This document shows positions 12,291 through 24,555 of a DNA stretch of 60,000 bases, one piece after another. A program made the translations under genes and the position numbers. The notes below the pieces were generated by a model. That model was not told the origin of the DNA, made no database searches, and saw only the letters and a list, made by a program, of their open reading frames with translations. Numbering within the stretch: position 1 is the first letter of the stretch; every line of letters starts with the position of its first letter. Source of the DNA: Nymphaea colorata (taxonomy: Eukaryota > Streptophyta > Magnoliopsida > Nymphaeales > Nymphaeaceae); NCBI RefSeq assembly GCF_008831285.2, contig NC_045149.1:15652578-15712577 (forward strand). Reading direction: 5' to 3'.

Positions 12291-14865
12291 GGATTTTAAA
12301 GAATCTAAAAAAACTAAATCCCCTCCAAATTTAAAAATTCCAAATGTCAAGTTCGGATTCATTTGGATTTGAACTAGAAGCGTTTGATGCATGGGGCGTG
12401 GATGTTGATTGGTCAAATTTACATTTTGCATGCTTGAGAAATTTTCATTTTCTTCTTTTTCTATATAAAATGAAATCCCCACCAGCTGGCATAGTGGTGA
12501 CCGAATACACTAATTACAAGCGTAGCTGGCTCGTGTTGTCCAGTCCCTTTTCTATGGGCGATATAATACTTATATATCCTCACACCACGAACATCGCAGA
12601 GAGCAAAGGGAAGGAGGAGTTTGGGCTCTCCTTAAACGAAGGAGCAGGCAAAGCCAAGGGGATGGTGGGCCTTCTTATCATATCTGGGTAGCTTTCGCTC
12701 ACCTAAATAAATATATGCTAAGACTGTATAGGGAGTTGAATTTAAATGTTGAAAAGGGGCCACATCAGAAGCCATACACATGTTTCAGGAAGCAAGCAGC
12801 TGATTATGACAAGAATGGGTTTTACTTTTACCGGCTGCGCTGCAGCTCCCCCTCCCAAGAAGAGTTCCAACTCTTGGATTTTGCTGGAAAAGAGAAATTA
12901 AAACCCCCCGCCCAAGCAAAGCTGCATGCAACAAGCGTCTCCAGGCCAATATTAGGATGCCTGCAGTGCAGCGGCTCTCCTCTTGTACGAATACGGTCTG
13001 GGAGGAGGGCACAGGCATAGGCTGCTCGTGCTATATATTTATCCTTACTCGTTAGATCTTTCAGCTTTACTGCTTTTACTATTTCTCGAGAAGAAAAGAA
13101 AACGACTTTAACGCTTTCTTCGAGCGCATTGATTGCACCCTTCTCCGAGTGCGTTGTGTGTACGTGCTCTTTTGGGCAGATGATATGAAATATCATTGGC
13201 TTTCACTGAACAGTATCGTCGTCAACCAACCACCTGGCGAGTCTTCGCTCGGTCGAAGGGATTCTCAACCGTCTTCTTGCCATATTGGTGGTGGGAAGGA
13301 CGGGCGGCAGCAGAAACTGGAAGGGAACGGCGGGGTGGTGCTTCGTGGCCGTATGCTGTCCCCTTCCTGCTTTCTCCTTAACGGATTCACTTCACTTTGA
13401 TTTATATCACACGAATGCACTCGCGTCTCTTTTGTACTCGCAGTGCAACAGAGAACGAGAGAGAGAGAGAGAAAAGGACATGCCAGTTAATTGATCTAAC
13501 TAAAGGGTTGTAACATGAATGAGATGGAGTATACTCGACTTCTTCTCCACCGGCCAGTTATAGGAGGAGTAGTAAAGCAATGTGCAGGTTGATACCATGA
13601 GGCTTACCAACACGATGGTGTTTATTCGGGGAGGGGTAAACGGAACGCCCAACATTTGACAGCTGATTACTACCGATTCTTCCCTCCATCGGTCGACTGC
13701 TCTTTTCATGCACGGAAACAACCGCGAGTTGATTTCCACGGGCGCACAAAGCGCATATGATGTCTTGTGCAGCTTGAGATGAAGAAATACAATGCCAATT
13801 TCTCAAGTTAGTGATCGTCCCGGGGGTCTATTCCCTATGTATAGATCTAGCCATCTGATGAGTATTTGTATGGGCAAACATTGCGTGTAAGAATCGGAGA
13901 TGATTGTTGACAAGAATTCTATCTAATGGGCAGGAGTTTGAACTTAAAAATTTTAAAGCATGAAGAAGTTTAAGGATCTAATACCAACTTATATTAAATT
14001 TCAAATGATCAACATGCACCCACAAGTCCATCTCTCTGCTTATCATTGTATAAATATTAGAAGACTATAGTTGCTCATAATGCCATATGTTTGATATGAC
14101 AATCTAAGCACAGCACTGACTGACCTGAATTCAACTCCCGATGTATTTGATGGCATAAACTATAACCTTACCTGCCCTTAATCAAGGGAAAAGATTGGAG
14201 ATGATGACCTGAAGAGATTCAACATATTGATCGTTGTTTGCAAGAAATGACACCATTAACGTTCTGTTAGTTGTAGTTGTCATAAATAGGAATTCATTGT
14301 TAGCATTATATAGGTGGTAACGTTGTACCGTGTGTTCCTTTTTCTGTTCAATCATGTCCTCAATAAATAATTGCTCGACATGCTAATTGAAGAAGAGAAA
14401 AGTAATTAAGGCGAATCAATCATGTATTTCACAATTATTTTTAATCAATAATACACGATGTCTTCTTCCAAGGATTTAATGATTAGCGCATTAAGCGCGC
14501 AGGATTGTCTGGAGCTAGCTTTTTATGTAAATAATCGACAACTAGAAGGAGAGTGATCCTGATTTACCTTACATTTTTTTCTCGTATCTATAACTCCAAC
14601 GAGTTAGAAAGAGGATGTTCTTTTCTTTTTGGGCTATGGTCGACATGATTTGAGATTATTTCGTACCGAAAATAACATAACATATAAGATGAATGATAGT
14701 GGTGTGGTGGATGAGTGAGGATGGATTGTTAATCTTCGTCTTCATACGATTGAGAATGAAAAATAAGGTACTATCAGTTGCATGCTAGTTCAGGGCTTCT
14801 ACATGATCATTAACCATAGCTTGGATTGAAGACTCAGCTCAGGGTGACAAAAAATAGTCCAATTT

Positions 14866-14900
<35 letters not shown>

Positions 14901-16616
14901 TTCTCATGCTGTCATGCATACATGAGGGAGCCTGATAGCAAATATATGTTGGATTTTTTAATAGCTGAGTTAGTACTTGAAATTACCATTTGATAAATGT
15001 CTACTAATAATTACAAAATAGCTATGGTTGTCAATGTTCCTACCAAACATTTAATGGACTCAAATTCGTCACCTAATATTTAAGTGAAAAGAAGAGAGCA
15101 AAACTGGAGTGTTTGAATTTAAGGTAGGGTACATTTAGATTCTTCACCGGACTTCAGGCTGCTCCTTCCTTGAAACTTGAGAAAAGTCGACCACAAGAAC
15201 ATGAAGATGAAGCCAACTTTTCTCAGGTGTTGTTGCTCTTTCATCAGATACCAAAGCAAATATAACCTAAAAAATCACACAGATTGTTGCTTGCTAGAAA
15301 AAGATTGCTCACGTTTACTAGCATTTAGCGTACCATGTACTTGAGAACGCGAGTCCCGCGCTGGAGGAATGTTGGCCATCAAACCAGTGACCCACTTTCC
15401 CACGAACACGTGCGAGCGTCGAATCTCCAATCGCTGAAAAACATTCCCAACCTGCACTTTTCTCTTTGTTTTCTTTTAACGATCAGCGAAGCATTTTCTC
15501 AGGTTCGCCGACGTTCCGGAAAGCAGCTCAGTTGAGCATCCTTTCCCCTAAGAACCTGAGAAAGTTCCGTTTTCTCACCTGCTTGCAGACATGCCAGTGT
15601 AATGTACCAACATAAATTTTCCACAAGTCGAACACAAACATAAATGCAGTCTCCCTCTCCCTCTAAAGCACACACGAATGCACGTATATCTAAAAAAAAA
15701 AGAGAAAGAAACAGTGGGATTCCGTCACATCATCACTGAAGGTCTGGCGCAAATTTAGAAACACCTGCTATTTTATTCATTTATTTACCTCCCTGACACA
15801 GCAGGCACCATTGGAACAAGCAAAGACTCCGAAACGACATGAATATGGAACGCAGTCACGAGTAAAAGGAAACAAATCTCACTTGAAATAACTGGCTATC
15901 ATCTGCGCTGGAGTCAAACGTATCTCAATGCAGAATTAAAAATCACTAATCAATTCTTAATTGTTTTTCAATCAGAATAGATCCCTCGTTTAACAAAAAT
16001 TTATCACTACCTGCAAGCCTGAAAGAATAGAAACCAAGCATCGATACCAATCCATCATTCTCCCCATTTTTCAATAAGAACTTTTTAAAAATTTCATATG
16101 CATGATCCAACCAAAGATGAAAAAGACAACCATGTCGTTCCTTATATATATATATATATATATATATAGTTTTTCGTCAACATCATGTCAAGGAAGAACA
16201 CACCTCCAACCTGCAAGAGTGAAAAAGTTAATACTTTTTAATGGTCATGAGGCCAATAAAATATGGTTTAGTTCGTAAAAAAAAACCAATATTACCCAAT
16301 CATAGGCATCTTCTATGATAACTTAGCCTGCACTGTCGGCCAGAAAGAATAGTGAAAAGGCTCTTTCCCTTCCCTTCAGTCCGCCTTGAGTTTCCCGATA
16401 ACATTGTATTATGACAAATTAGGTAGAAATTCATGGTACGTTGATGTTCTCTAATAATGCAGACCTTCCCAATGGAAAATGGTGAGCTTTTATTTGTTTT
16501 TCTTTTCTTGAAATGTAAAACGGCAACGCGGACATGGACATCTCAGGTTTCAGGTAGAAGACTGAAAACAAGAATGATGGTCTTCATTTTTTTTCTTTCC
16601 ATTCTTTTGAAATTTG
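9991..16616. other. Intergenic, microsatellite-rich, no gene seen
   Basis: No recognisable coding exon. The 115-codon frame at 12344-12691 and those near 13149-13806 lack motifs and overlap frames of similar length on the other strand. Simple repeats are listed separately. The phrase GGGCAACCAG occurs twice, near 10877 and 10938, in sequence that looks like decayed repeats. Confidence 0.55.
11155..16169. repeat. Microsatellites: (AT)n 11155-11177, (GA)n 12238-12288, (GA)n 14869-14898, (TA)n 16143-16169
   Basis: These are four pure dinucleotide arrays read directly from the sequence; the span covers all four, with ordinary sequence between them. The 12238-12288 array produces the artefactual Ser-Leu repeat frame on the minus strand. 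Confidence 0.9.
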
Positions 16617-17689
16617 TCATACGAATAAGCTGACATGTGGAAGGAAACTGGGCTTCAAGTGGTCTGTTTGGAGCTCAACATATTGCATTTTGCTCAAGCA
16701 TTCGACGTAAGTGGAAGTTAGGTTATGAGAAAGCAATGCGCAACTTAAAAAGGACAAAAGCTCCAAGGCTTTCTCAGTAACAGTTTCAAGAGAAGAGACA
16801 TTTCGAAAATCTACCATCGATTGGAATTCTTCCTCCCAAAGAGAAGACAAACACTTGGAACTCGTTGCTCGAACCATATGACGATAAGAAGCAGCAAAGA
16901 AACAAAGGGAAGACGGCGAAGAAGAAGAAGAAAGGAAAGAAGAAGAGCATCGATAACAAAAGAATCCCAAATGCCTGAGCTAATTAGCCCATTGTTCGGT
17001 ATCACTATCCAGAGAAAGAGGGACTATAAGTCATACTGTCGACAATAGGCGATTTTCAACTTTTCCTAACAAATGAGCGCCAATATCAGCAAAGAAGTTT
17101 CGTAAGCTACTCACAGAAAGCAATACTAAATTACCTACCCCGAAACACCGAGAAGAAGAATAAGAGAAAGAAGAACAAGAAGCTAAATCTGCTCCACAAT
17201 CTACATACAATTTTATGAACCTTCAACATTTGCATACACGATAGATGCGCCACATCAAAGTGAACACTTGATAGCTGATACCAAATAAGATGAAGAAGAA
17301 ACTGGGAAAAAGGGAGAGCCCCTCTCTTTTCTCACCATCATCACGATCATCATCATCTACTGCTAGTATTGGTACTGACTCTATAACTATTGCAGCTGCT
17401 AGCTACTGCTGCCATTATCATGACTGCCACTACCAACGGCACTACTAAAACTAGCACTGATCCTAACAAACTCCGAGGACAAAGAAGAGTGAAAGAAAAG
17501 TGAAACAAAAAAGAGAGATACTGAATAGTAGTCCAGGTGACTCATGGATGATCATTTTGAGAGTTAGTAAGATTTGGGGTGCAATTTGGAAGCTTCTCAG
17601 GTTCAACCAACCATCTCGGTGCTACTGCTCGTGGCATCAGACCCTGCTCAACCTGGAAGCTGTAGTGGGAATTGGACCTGCTTGTGCCG
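16617..17689 (-). other. 3' flank of the ALOG gene, function not assigned
   Basis: It contains a purine-rich tract (AAG/GAA-type, about 16915-16955) and an imperfect trinucleotide-rich section near 17335-17460 (ACT/GCT/CAT types). The latter may be 3'-UTR or downstream DNA of the ALOG gene. A 117-codon frame on the minus strand (16617-16970) has a Ser/Phe-rich start that is the complement of the AAG tract, and no known domain. I do not call it a gene. Confidence 0.35.
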
Positions 17690-18382
17690 TCAGGCCGGGG
17701 CCCTTTTCATCAATGGGTTCCCAGAGATCGAAACTCCGGTGCTGCTGCCGACGCCGGGTTCTGCCATCACGGGTTCACCCTCATCATCATCGATCATACC
17801 GGAAGCCGTGGTCGCTGCCGCCGGTTGCTGCTGTTGTTGTTGGTGTGAAGGGGGTGGTGGGCGCTTTCTTTTTTTCTTCTCGTAGGCGATGCCCCTCGCC
17901 TTCGCCTGCAAGTCCCTCACCTCCCTAAGGTATAGGCGGACGGCGCGGGCGCCGAAGGGGTTGGACTCCGGCTTGCCGCCGTTCTCCTCGTAGGCGGCGC
18001 GGAGGCGGCCGATGAGAGCGTCGAGGCTGCCCCAGGCCTGGCGGAGCGGGCACGGGCACGGGCAGGGCGGATTTGGGTGGCCGAAGAAAGGGCAGATCTG
18101 GGTGTGCACCTTGGTCTTGCCAAACTGGTCCAGGTAGCGCAGGAACTCCAGCACATGTGCACCACTGCACTTTGATAGTGATAATGGTGGCCTGTGGTTT
18201 CTTAGGTACTGCCCAAAGGTGTTCCAGTCTCTCCTCTTTTGCGACTCATATCTGCTGAGAGTTGATGGGCTTGTGGTGGTATTGGTGATAGTGGTAGTGG
18301 TGGTGGTGATGGTGCTGCTATTGGTGGTGGTGGTGGCGGTGGTAGATGATTGAGATTCATCTGCAACATTCATGGTAGACAT
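17690..18382 (-). CDS. ALOG-domain (LSH/G1-like) transcriptional regulator, single exon
   Basis: Seen: an uninterrupted 230-residue frame starting ATGTCTACCATG and ending K-R-A-P-A-stop. Residues 1-42 are a Ser/Thr-rich low-complexity tail. Residues about 43-168 form a complete ALOG domain, opening with [20 protein letters not shown]. It includes [20 protein letters not shown] and the zinc-ribbon insert with H93, C97, H102, C107 and C109. A basic nuclear signal, KKKRKR (169-174), follows, then a Pro/Gln-rich stretch and an acidic tail. Family knowledge: ALOG proteins (Arabidopsis LSH1-10, rice G1 and TAWAWA1) are plant nuclear DNA-binding regulators of meristem, organ-boundary and inflorescence development. 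They are usually intronless and 180-250 residues long, as here. The length, domain order and lack of introns support an intact gene. Met4 is an alternative start. I cannot say which LSH paralogue it is. No neighbour is functionally linked. Confidence 0.94.
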   Translation of the reverse strand: MSTMNVADESQSSTTATTTTNSSTITTTTTTITNTTTSPSTLSRYESQKRRDWNTFGQYLRNHRPPLSLSKCSGAHVLEFLRYLDQFGKTKVHTQICPFFGHPNPPCPCPCPLRQAWGSLDALIGRLRAAYEENGGKPESNPFGARAVRLYLREVRDLQAKARGIAYEKKKRKRPPPPSHQQQQQQPAAATTASGMIDDDEGEPVMAEPGVGSSTGVSISGNPLMKRAPA

Positions 18383-20100
18383 GGGAAAACAAGATCTTTT
18401 GGATGGCTTTACCTGTTTATCTGATTAAACCGATGCCTCCCTCCTCCCCTTTCTTCCCTTTGTTGCTGCTGTTTCGCCTTCCTCCTGGCTTCTCCCTCTT
18501 CCTCCCCTCTTCTTCCTCCTTTTTAAGTGCAGTGAAGGAATTGGATGATGGGCCTTCGCTCTGGAGTCTCTCTGTGGATGGATTGGTAACTACTAGGGTT
18601 ACTTATTCAATGATTAATTGTTTATTTTGTATTTATGTATTTAGTCACTTATGAGTGAGATTGATGGGTTCCCCTTTGTTTGTTTTTCTTTTTTTTGACG
18701 AATGGTACATTATGCCAACTTTTTTTTTTTTTAACCTTTTGAGTAAATGAATAGTACTGATTCTTGGTCAATTATTATCAATTATTTACTTGAAAACAAG
18801 AGCGATTTCTTATCCTTCTTTTGCATTTTGTTTTGGTGGGTATTTCATTCATTTTCAAGAAGATCTGATCTCCATCAAAACCCGGCAACATGTTAAAACC
18901 TTGCCCCATCGTTTTAACATCTAATTCGTGTAAGAATTTGCAGCAGCCTGACCATCTGTTTTTGAAATATGGTCTCAGTTTGTTCACCCATCGTTATGTT
19001 CAGCTGCATAATTGATCAAAATCTCCTGACAAAAAGAGAAATGCATTAAAAAACTTGGACAATATTACTATGACTTTGTCATTTCTGCCAATAAATAATA
19101 ACTAAAAGAGTGGGTTGAACTGTTGGATTGTCAAATCTCTTTTATCACATGTTATTAAAGGAAGAGATGGTACTAAGTTTTTCCACTTTTGGTGCAAAGC
19201 AACAGTTAGATGGGTGAATCCTGTGAACTTGTAAGGTGCGCTGTGGTTTTTCGAGCCACCTTTCAGAAAAACAAAAAAGAAAATGGGCTACCTTAAAGAA
19301 AACCTCTATTTTAAACCCTTTTCCGTACGATGGGCATTTGGATGGTTGCCTTTGGACTTTGTCCGCTCATTAATCTATTGCCTTAAACTTTAATTAATCA
19401 GACATCAGCTTTGGTGTGTTATATGTGGTGCTAAGTCACACCCATCATCATCTTTCATGCGTCGATTGGTAGGGCTTCATTAACTCGATATATCAGAATA
19501 AATTACAAAGAAAGAAAATCTCGACTTTCTAGTTAATTAATAGTTAGAGTGTCTAAGTGAGTAAGATTAACGAAATCGATGAGCTAGCCTGGTGCAATTA
19601 TTTCTATCGAAATTTACCAACTTTAAAAAAATTTTGGATTTTACTCATCTCACGAGAGCCTGTCCCTTGGTCGATGGTATATTTAACTATCTCTAGCTCA
19701 CGGATACACATACGTATTTGCAGATTGGAATCAGTGGAGAGGGTATCCGGTTCTTTTTTGTACTTACATATATTTTTTCCTTTTTATACGTTTCACTGTC
19801 TTTGACTTAACTACCTGGATTGATTTCCCTCTTTGCAAGTGCATGATGGAAAAACTGTGTCAAAAGCTCGTGCTTAACATTAGTTAGTTCTGGCTCTTTG
19901 AAGAGAAATCAATTTTGACGTTGAAATTGGATCTTGATTCATGCAGTTTTAGTGTGGGGAGTTAATTAGCAGCGTCGTAAATGTTAATACCAATTTCCTA
20001 GACTATACGGTTCATATATATATATAGGGAGAGATCAGTACTTCTGAAATTTTCTACATGAGGAACTTGAAGAGTGATTATTATTATATCGAAGGTGTCG
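18383..20100 (-). other. 5' flank of the ALOG gene
   Basis: Immediately upstream of the ATG (18383 to about 18530, minus-strand sense) the sequence is strongly purine-rich, being CT-rich on the plus strand. This is typical of plant 5'-UTRs or core promoters. No clear TATA box was chosen. The remainder to 20100 is AT-rich with no coding signal. Confidence 0.4.
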
Positions 20101-20109
20101 ATGACCGCT

Positions 20110-20560
20110 CGTGTGTCGTCGCAGCATTCTTAAGCGCAGCGGTGCCCCATCATATCTTTCGGACGAAATTACCCCGGAATTGAGCTCAGGGTCGGGGAGG
20201 GCAGTTTCGGTAATTGGGTTGGAGGGAGAGGTGGACAGTGCGTGCGGAGTGGGCACACGTGTGGTCAATGGTCAAACGCCGGGATCGGGAACTTATTCGC
20301 TACCCAGAGTTCTATGCCGTTGACCGTCCGTACCTGAACCCGAAGCAGACACGAAGGTAATGGCCGAGCCAAATGACGAGACTACCCTCTTGAGGCCTGG
20401 GGCGCGTTTCCCTAGGACATTCCCGTGTGATCGGTGCGGGTGGTGGTGCTGAAGCTGGCGGCTCGGCTCTGGGGTGTTGGAAAATGTTTCCCACCGATAC
20501 GCAAAGGCCAGTGAAAGTCCATATGCATCCCTCCTTGAGGGAGGTAAAAAAATCAATGCA
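20110..20560. promoter_or_regulatory. GC-rich island with W-box and G-box-like motifs, 1.7-2.2 kb upstream of the ALOG gene
   Basis: This patch contrasts with its AT-rich flanks. It holds a CACACGTGTG palindrome (20254-20263), two closely spaced GGTCAA (W-box complement) at 20263-20268 and 20270-20275, and TTGACC at 20320-20325. Open frames of 70-90 codons exist on both strands but mirror each other and match no family. As the nearest gene is the minus-strand ALOG gene, whose upstream side faces this island, a distal regulatory role is an inference. Confidence 0.35.
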
Positions 20561-21055
20561 GAAGAGAGGCAACCACATACTAAATTGGAGTGCAGCTAAA
20601 TAAATAGCGATGGGTCTTTAATATGTATATGGGTCTATGTGGGCAGTTGCCCACGCAAGTCTCTCTCTCTCTATATATATATATGTCTCCGATACTCCTC
20701 ACTATGGAATACGTGGAACGAAACACCCAATTCCACAGTAAGTATCTTTGAGCGTTCTTGCAGAGCAATCGTTATAAAGGATATAGCTCTTGTCGTTCGA
20801 ATCATATTCGTATGGGTATTACTCGTTAACAAGCGGTGCGTAACGGCGGTTGCTCGTTTCCAAAGTGGTTCTCCCGAGACGGTTCAGCTCTAAGTTCCGT
20901 CTAAAACGAGAAACGAAGTTCAGTTAAAGCTGAGGTCCAATTCCAATGAAATTCGTCTTGACAATTTGCCTATTTCGACTTGACCTGAAGCATCCCGCCC
21001 ACTCCTCTGCAGAGCTTCAATTTTGGGTTTGACAGATCTTAACCTACTCCTTAAT

Positions 21056-21211
21056 TTCAGTTTCAAAATGGAAAAAGTTAAGAGCCAGAACAATTTATTA
21101 TTTAGTCAACCCTCTTATAAGTCCTCCAAGTTTTTCAGTTTCAAAATGGAAAAAGTTAAGAGCCAGAACAATTTATTATTTAGTCAACCCTCTTATAAGT
21201 CCTCTAAGTTT
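21056..21211 (+). repeat. 78-bp tandem duplication
   Basis: Two head-to-tail copies with a 78-base period; for example, TTTCAAAATGGAAAAAGTTA starts at 21061 and again at 21139. They are almost identical, so the event is recent. The period is a multiple of three, so the frame encodes the same peptide twice, but I see no wider gene. A diverged relative of the unit appears at about 21396-21465 (TTATTTAGCCAATCTTCTTA). Confidence 0.9.
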
Positions 21212-21301
21212 TTTTTTATAATCTTAAGGCACACGTGTCCGTGCGTGTGTGGGTTCGAATGTTGACATGAGCTTGATGCCATTGCAATGACCCGATCTGT
21301 T

Positions 21302-21380
21302 CGCACACTGGGCCTGGATTTCTGGCTTCATAAATCCCGACGCACATTGGGCCTGGATTTCTGGCTTCATAAATCCCGAC
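21302..21380 (+). repeat. 39-bp tandem duplication
   Basis: CGCACACTGGGCCTGGATTT at 21302 and CGCACATTGGGCCTGGATTT at 21341 begin two adjacent 39-base units with one visible difference. The unit ends TTCATAAATCCCGAC. It lies just downstream of the 78-bp duplication. Confidence 0.9.
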
Positions 21381-23329
21381 CCTCTCTTTAATAGTTTTTG
21401 TTTCAGCTTGAAAAAACCGGGATAACCTATTATTTAGCCAATCTTCTTATAAGTCTCTTAATTTTCTTCGCAATGTTACCCACAAGACCAAAAGCAATCT
21501 GGGCATTAGGCAAACCCCAACCATACATGCGATGCCAAAATGGGAACTCACTTGGATCGTTGGTGTTGTGCGTTGCATATACGTGGAGAACTTGTTGGCA
21601 TTCATAGGTTAGGTAGTTCAAATGTAGAATTATCAATCTGAATGGTTGGATCAAGTATATATAGTCATCATATGCTTACCAGAAAAATCACTCTCGAGGT
21701 GCTAACATGCGTATTGCTTAGTGAGGTTAGACAAGCCTAGCTAGCTCTACCAGTTATGTCAAGGAATATAAAGATATGGTACTTGCAACCCACACTTGAT
21801 CTCTTTTAACATCATGGTGTATTTGTTTGCGACCAAACAAAAATTTATGGGTTTTAATTTTCTGATTCCAACCAAACTTGAATATGTGAAAACTTGAATA
21901 TATGACTCAAATGATCCTGGCCCAGGACAGGAGGACTTTATTTATTAAAATTCTCCCGCCTGAGGCCAAGAATGGTTGTCTTTTGCTATGATTTTCATGA
22001 TCTACATCCACCATGTTCAGATGTGGATCGAGGACTAATTTAAGGTTTTATTTGTGAAACTCAACCTTTTGTATTGCTCAGTAGAAGTGGACGACAAGGA
22101 AATGGAGTATTTTAGTGTCTCTCTTTGATGGAAAAGTGCATTGCTTTATAGAAGGAATATGCTTTGATTTGGACATAAAGAAAATGAAGCAAAATTGGAT
22201 GGAGACATTTTCCACTGTTTAATTTGTTAACAAGAGGTTATTTACTCTCTTTTAGAATATTTACCAATATTCTCCACAAACTCACTGCATTCCTGTGGCA
22301 ATGCATCGGGAGGGTTGTGTAAGTGTTAGAGGCCTGATTCTTCCAGCCGAATCGTTTTAAATTTGAAGAGATTCAAAGATTCGATATCCGTCAAATGGAA
22401 AGCATAATACCAAAAAAGAAAAACATAAGATCTACAATGATGAATTAGATGATCATCATCGGAATGGACCCAATGAATGAATTTACACATTTATTCAAGG
22501 AAACATACATAAGCAAACAAATATATGGTCATTTCAGTACCTCTTTTTGAAATCACAAAAAACCAAAAAAAAAAAAAACAATAATCAAGGTGATCTGCAG
22601 CCGGCCATAGATGCTGAATCAGTTCAAGTTGGTAGATTTGATTGGCTTAGACATAAGCAGTCGCATCTTAGCTTACTTTATCATGTTGGTTGATATTTTC
22701 AGGACCTAAACCTTTTTTTTTATTATCTTGATTCGTTATATCAGAAAAGTCTATGCCGCTAATGCCGGATAATTGCTGAATGGTTAAAATTTTTAAAGTT
22801 CGTTTCTAAAATAACCATAAATCATTGCTAAATATCTACCACAAACTGTCGCTAATGCCAATACAATAAATTTGACAACTCACACACCCACACACACACA
22901 TGTATATATATACACTTCTTGGATGGCTGCAGTTAGGGTTTAGACACAGCAGTCCTACGACATTCACAACACAATCCAACGCAGTGCATTGCATTGGGCA
23001 TGAGCATAAGTAAAAGCTACGGATGAACTGCACGAGTATGTTCATAAGATGTGGATGGTGGCTGGACATAGAAATGTTGGCTTTTCTCAAAGTGGGACGT
23101 TCCAGATACTATTACTAAGTGGGCATCAATAGATGCGGCTGGATACTGAAATCTTGAATTTCCTCAGCCCGTGTTTCTTTACCTATTGAGAGCCAGGTGG
23201 ATGGAGATCTTGTTGGTATTCGCTCATTGTCAAACCTTAGATAAACATATATGCTTATCATGTTTGACAAAAATGCATAGATACTGACTTTGTACGGCAG
23301 TGATCATGCTGTGGTGATCGTGGTGCTAT

Positions 23330-23760
23330 TTATTGGATATCAATATATCCTTTTTTTGGATTAGATATCCCGCAGAACCATTCTGAAAAAATCGTATATG
23401 AAAAAAAAAATTAATATCCAATCGGAAAAAGAATCAGATTCAAATTTAAGAAATGACATCCGATTTGCTTTGGATTTAGATGTACATAAATATCCAATCA
23501 GATTTGGATTTAGATTGGATGGAGTTTTAAGCAAACACCTTATATATACATATATATTTATCCAACTCTCTTCTATTTTCAAAGTAGACCAGATTTGATA
23601 CAAAATTTGGATTGGGACTCGGATGTAAATGTAAAAATTTGATTCGATATGACTTTTTTTCATTCGTGTCTAAACATGTGAATATCTAAAAAAAAAGCAG
23701 ATAGAGTTAAGAGTGATATATCCTATTCAAATCCAATCTATTGGCATCCCTATTCATCTA
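23330..23760. repeat. AT-rich dispersed-repeat-like block with GGATATCCAAT/ATCCAATC motifs
   Basis: The block has repeated variants of ATCCAATC, GATTTGGATTTAGAT and AATATCCAATC on both strands, with no coding capacity. Such word-rich AT sequence is common in non-autonomous plant transposon remnants. No termini or target-site duplication were identified, so the class is unknown. Confidence 0.4.
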
Positions 23761-24149
23761 TTTTACTTGGTTTGAACAGGCTTACTTTCTGATTCTTTTT
23801 TTCTTAATTAGTTACAGCTGGATGTGATCAATGTGGTCATGTACCTTGGGAAATATCTTAAACTTCGCTATGTGCCTGTATATATAAAGACAATTTAGGC
23901 GCTCTTTTGAGCAAAAACTAGGCATTGGCTTTTGGATCTTGCCCAGTCATATTGATGGAATGAAATTTGAGCGTGTAGCGTCGACCCGTTTATAGAAACC
24001 AGGAAAGTGCTATTATATTGTGCATAGCGACACGGTCTGATTCAATAATTGCTTTCCTTTTCTAGTTTCACTGAAACTCATTATTTGTTGAAATTCCTTT
24101 TAGTTTTTTACCTCTTAGTTTGGGGGAATGTCTTTTGGATGTAGGGCAG

Positions 24150-24330
24150 CACAACAAAGTGAGCCAACTCGGGCTCGACTCAAACTTGCTCGAAAAAACT
24201 CGGTTTGTGCTCGATTCATTTATAAACAAGTCGCGTTTGAGCTGATAAAGGTACTCGAAATGATAAAAGAGTCGAGTTCCTGAAACTCGAACTCGACTCA
24301 TTTATATTCGACTCAACTCGCAAAACCGGT
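24150..24330. repeat. ACTCG/CTCGA word-rich block
   Basis: Repeated ACTCG, CTCGACTC and GAGTCGAG words on both strands, with no open frame of interest. This resembles a dispersed non-coding repeat type seen in many plant genomes; the family is not assigned. Confidence 0.45.
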
Positions 24331-24448
24331 ACTCTATATAATACTGTCAAAACTGGTTCACTGGTTTTAACTTTAAGGGTAAAAACAATTTTTCACAAGT
24401 TACACGAGTTAAATAAGTTACATGAGTTAACCTTACATGAGTTAAACA

Positions 24449-24555
24449 AGTTCATGTTTACATGAGTTAACGCCAAATAAGTTAACGTCTAAACGAGTCA
24501 AGTTAATGTTTACATGAGTTAACGCCAAATAAGTTAGCGTCTAAACGAGTTAAAT
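24449..24555 (+). repeat. 52-bp tandem duplication within a GAGTTAA-rich region
   Basis: ATGTTTACATGAGTTAACGC begins at 24454 and again at 24506, with about one difference per unit. Upstream (24395-24450) are several shorter variants of ACATGAGTTAA, suggesting repeated slippage from a smaller word. Confidence 0.85.

Noticed and set aside
12195-12482. Ser-Leu repeat protein frame
   Set aside because: Artefact of the (GA)n microsatellite at 12238-12288.
16617-16970. 117-codon open frame downstream of the ALOG gene
   Set aside because: Its Ser/Phe-rich start is simply the complement of an AAG-rich tract; the rest matches no family.
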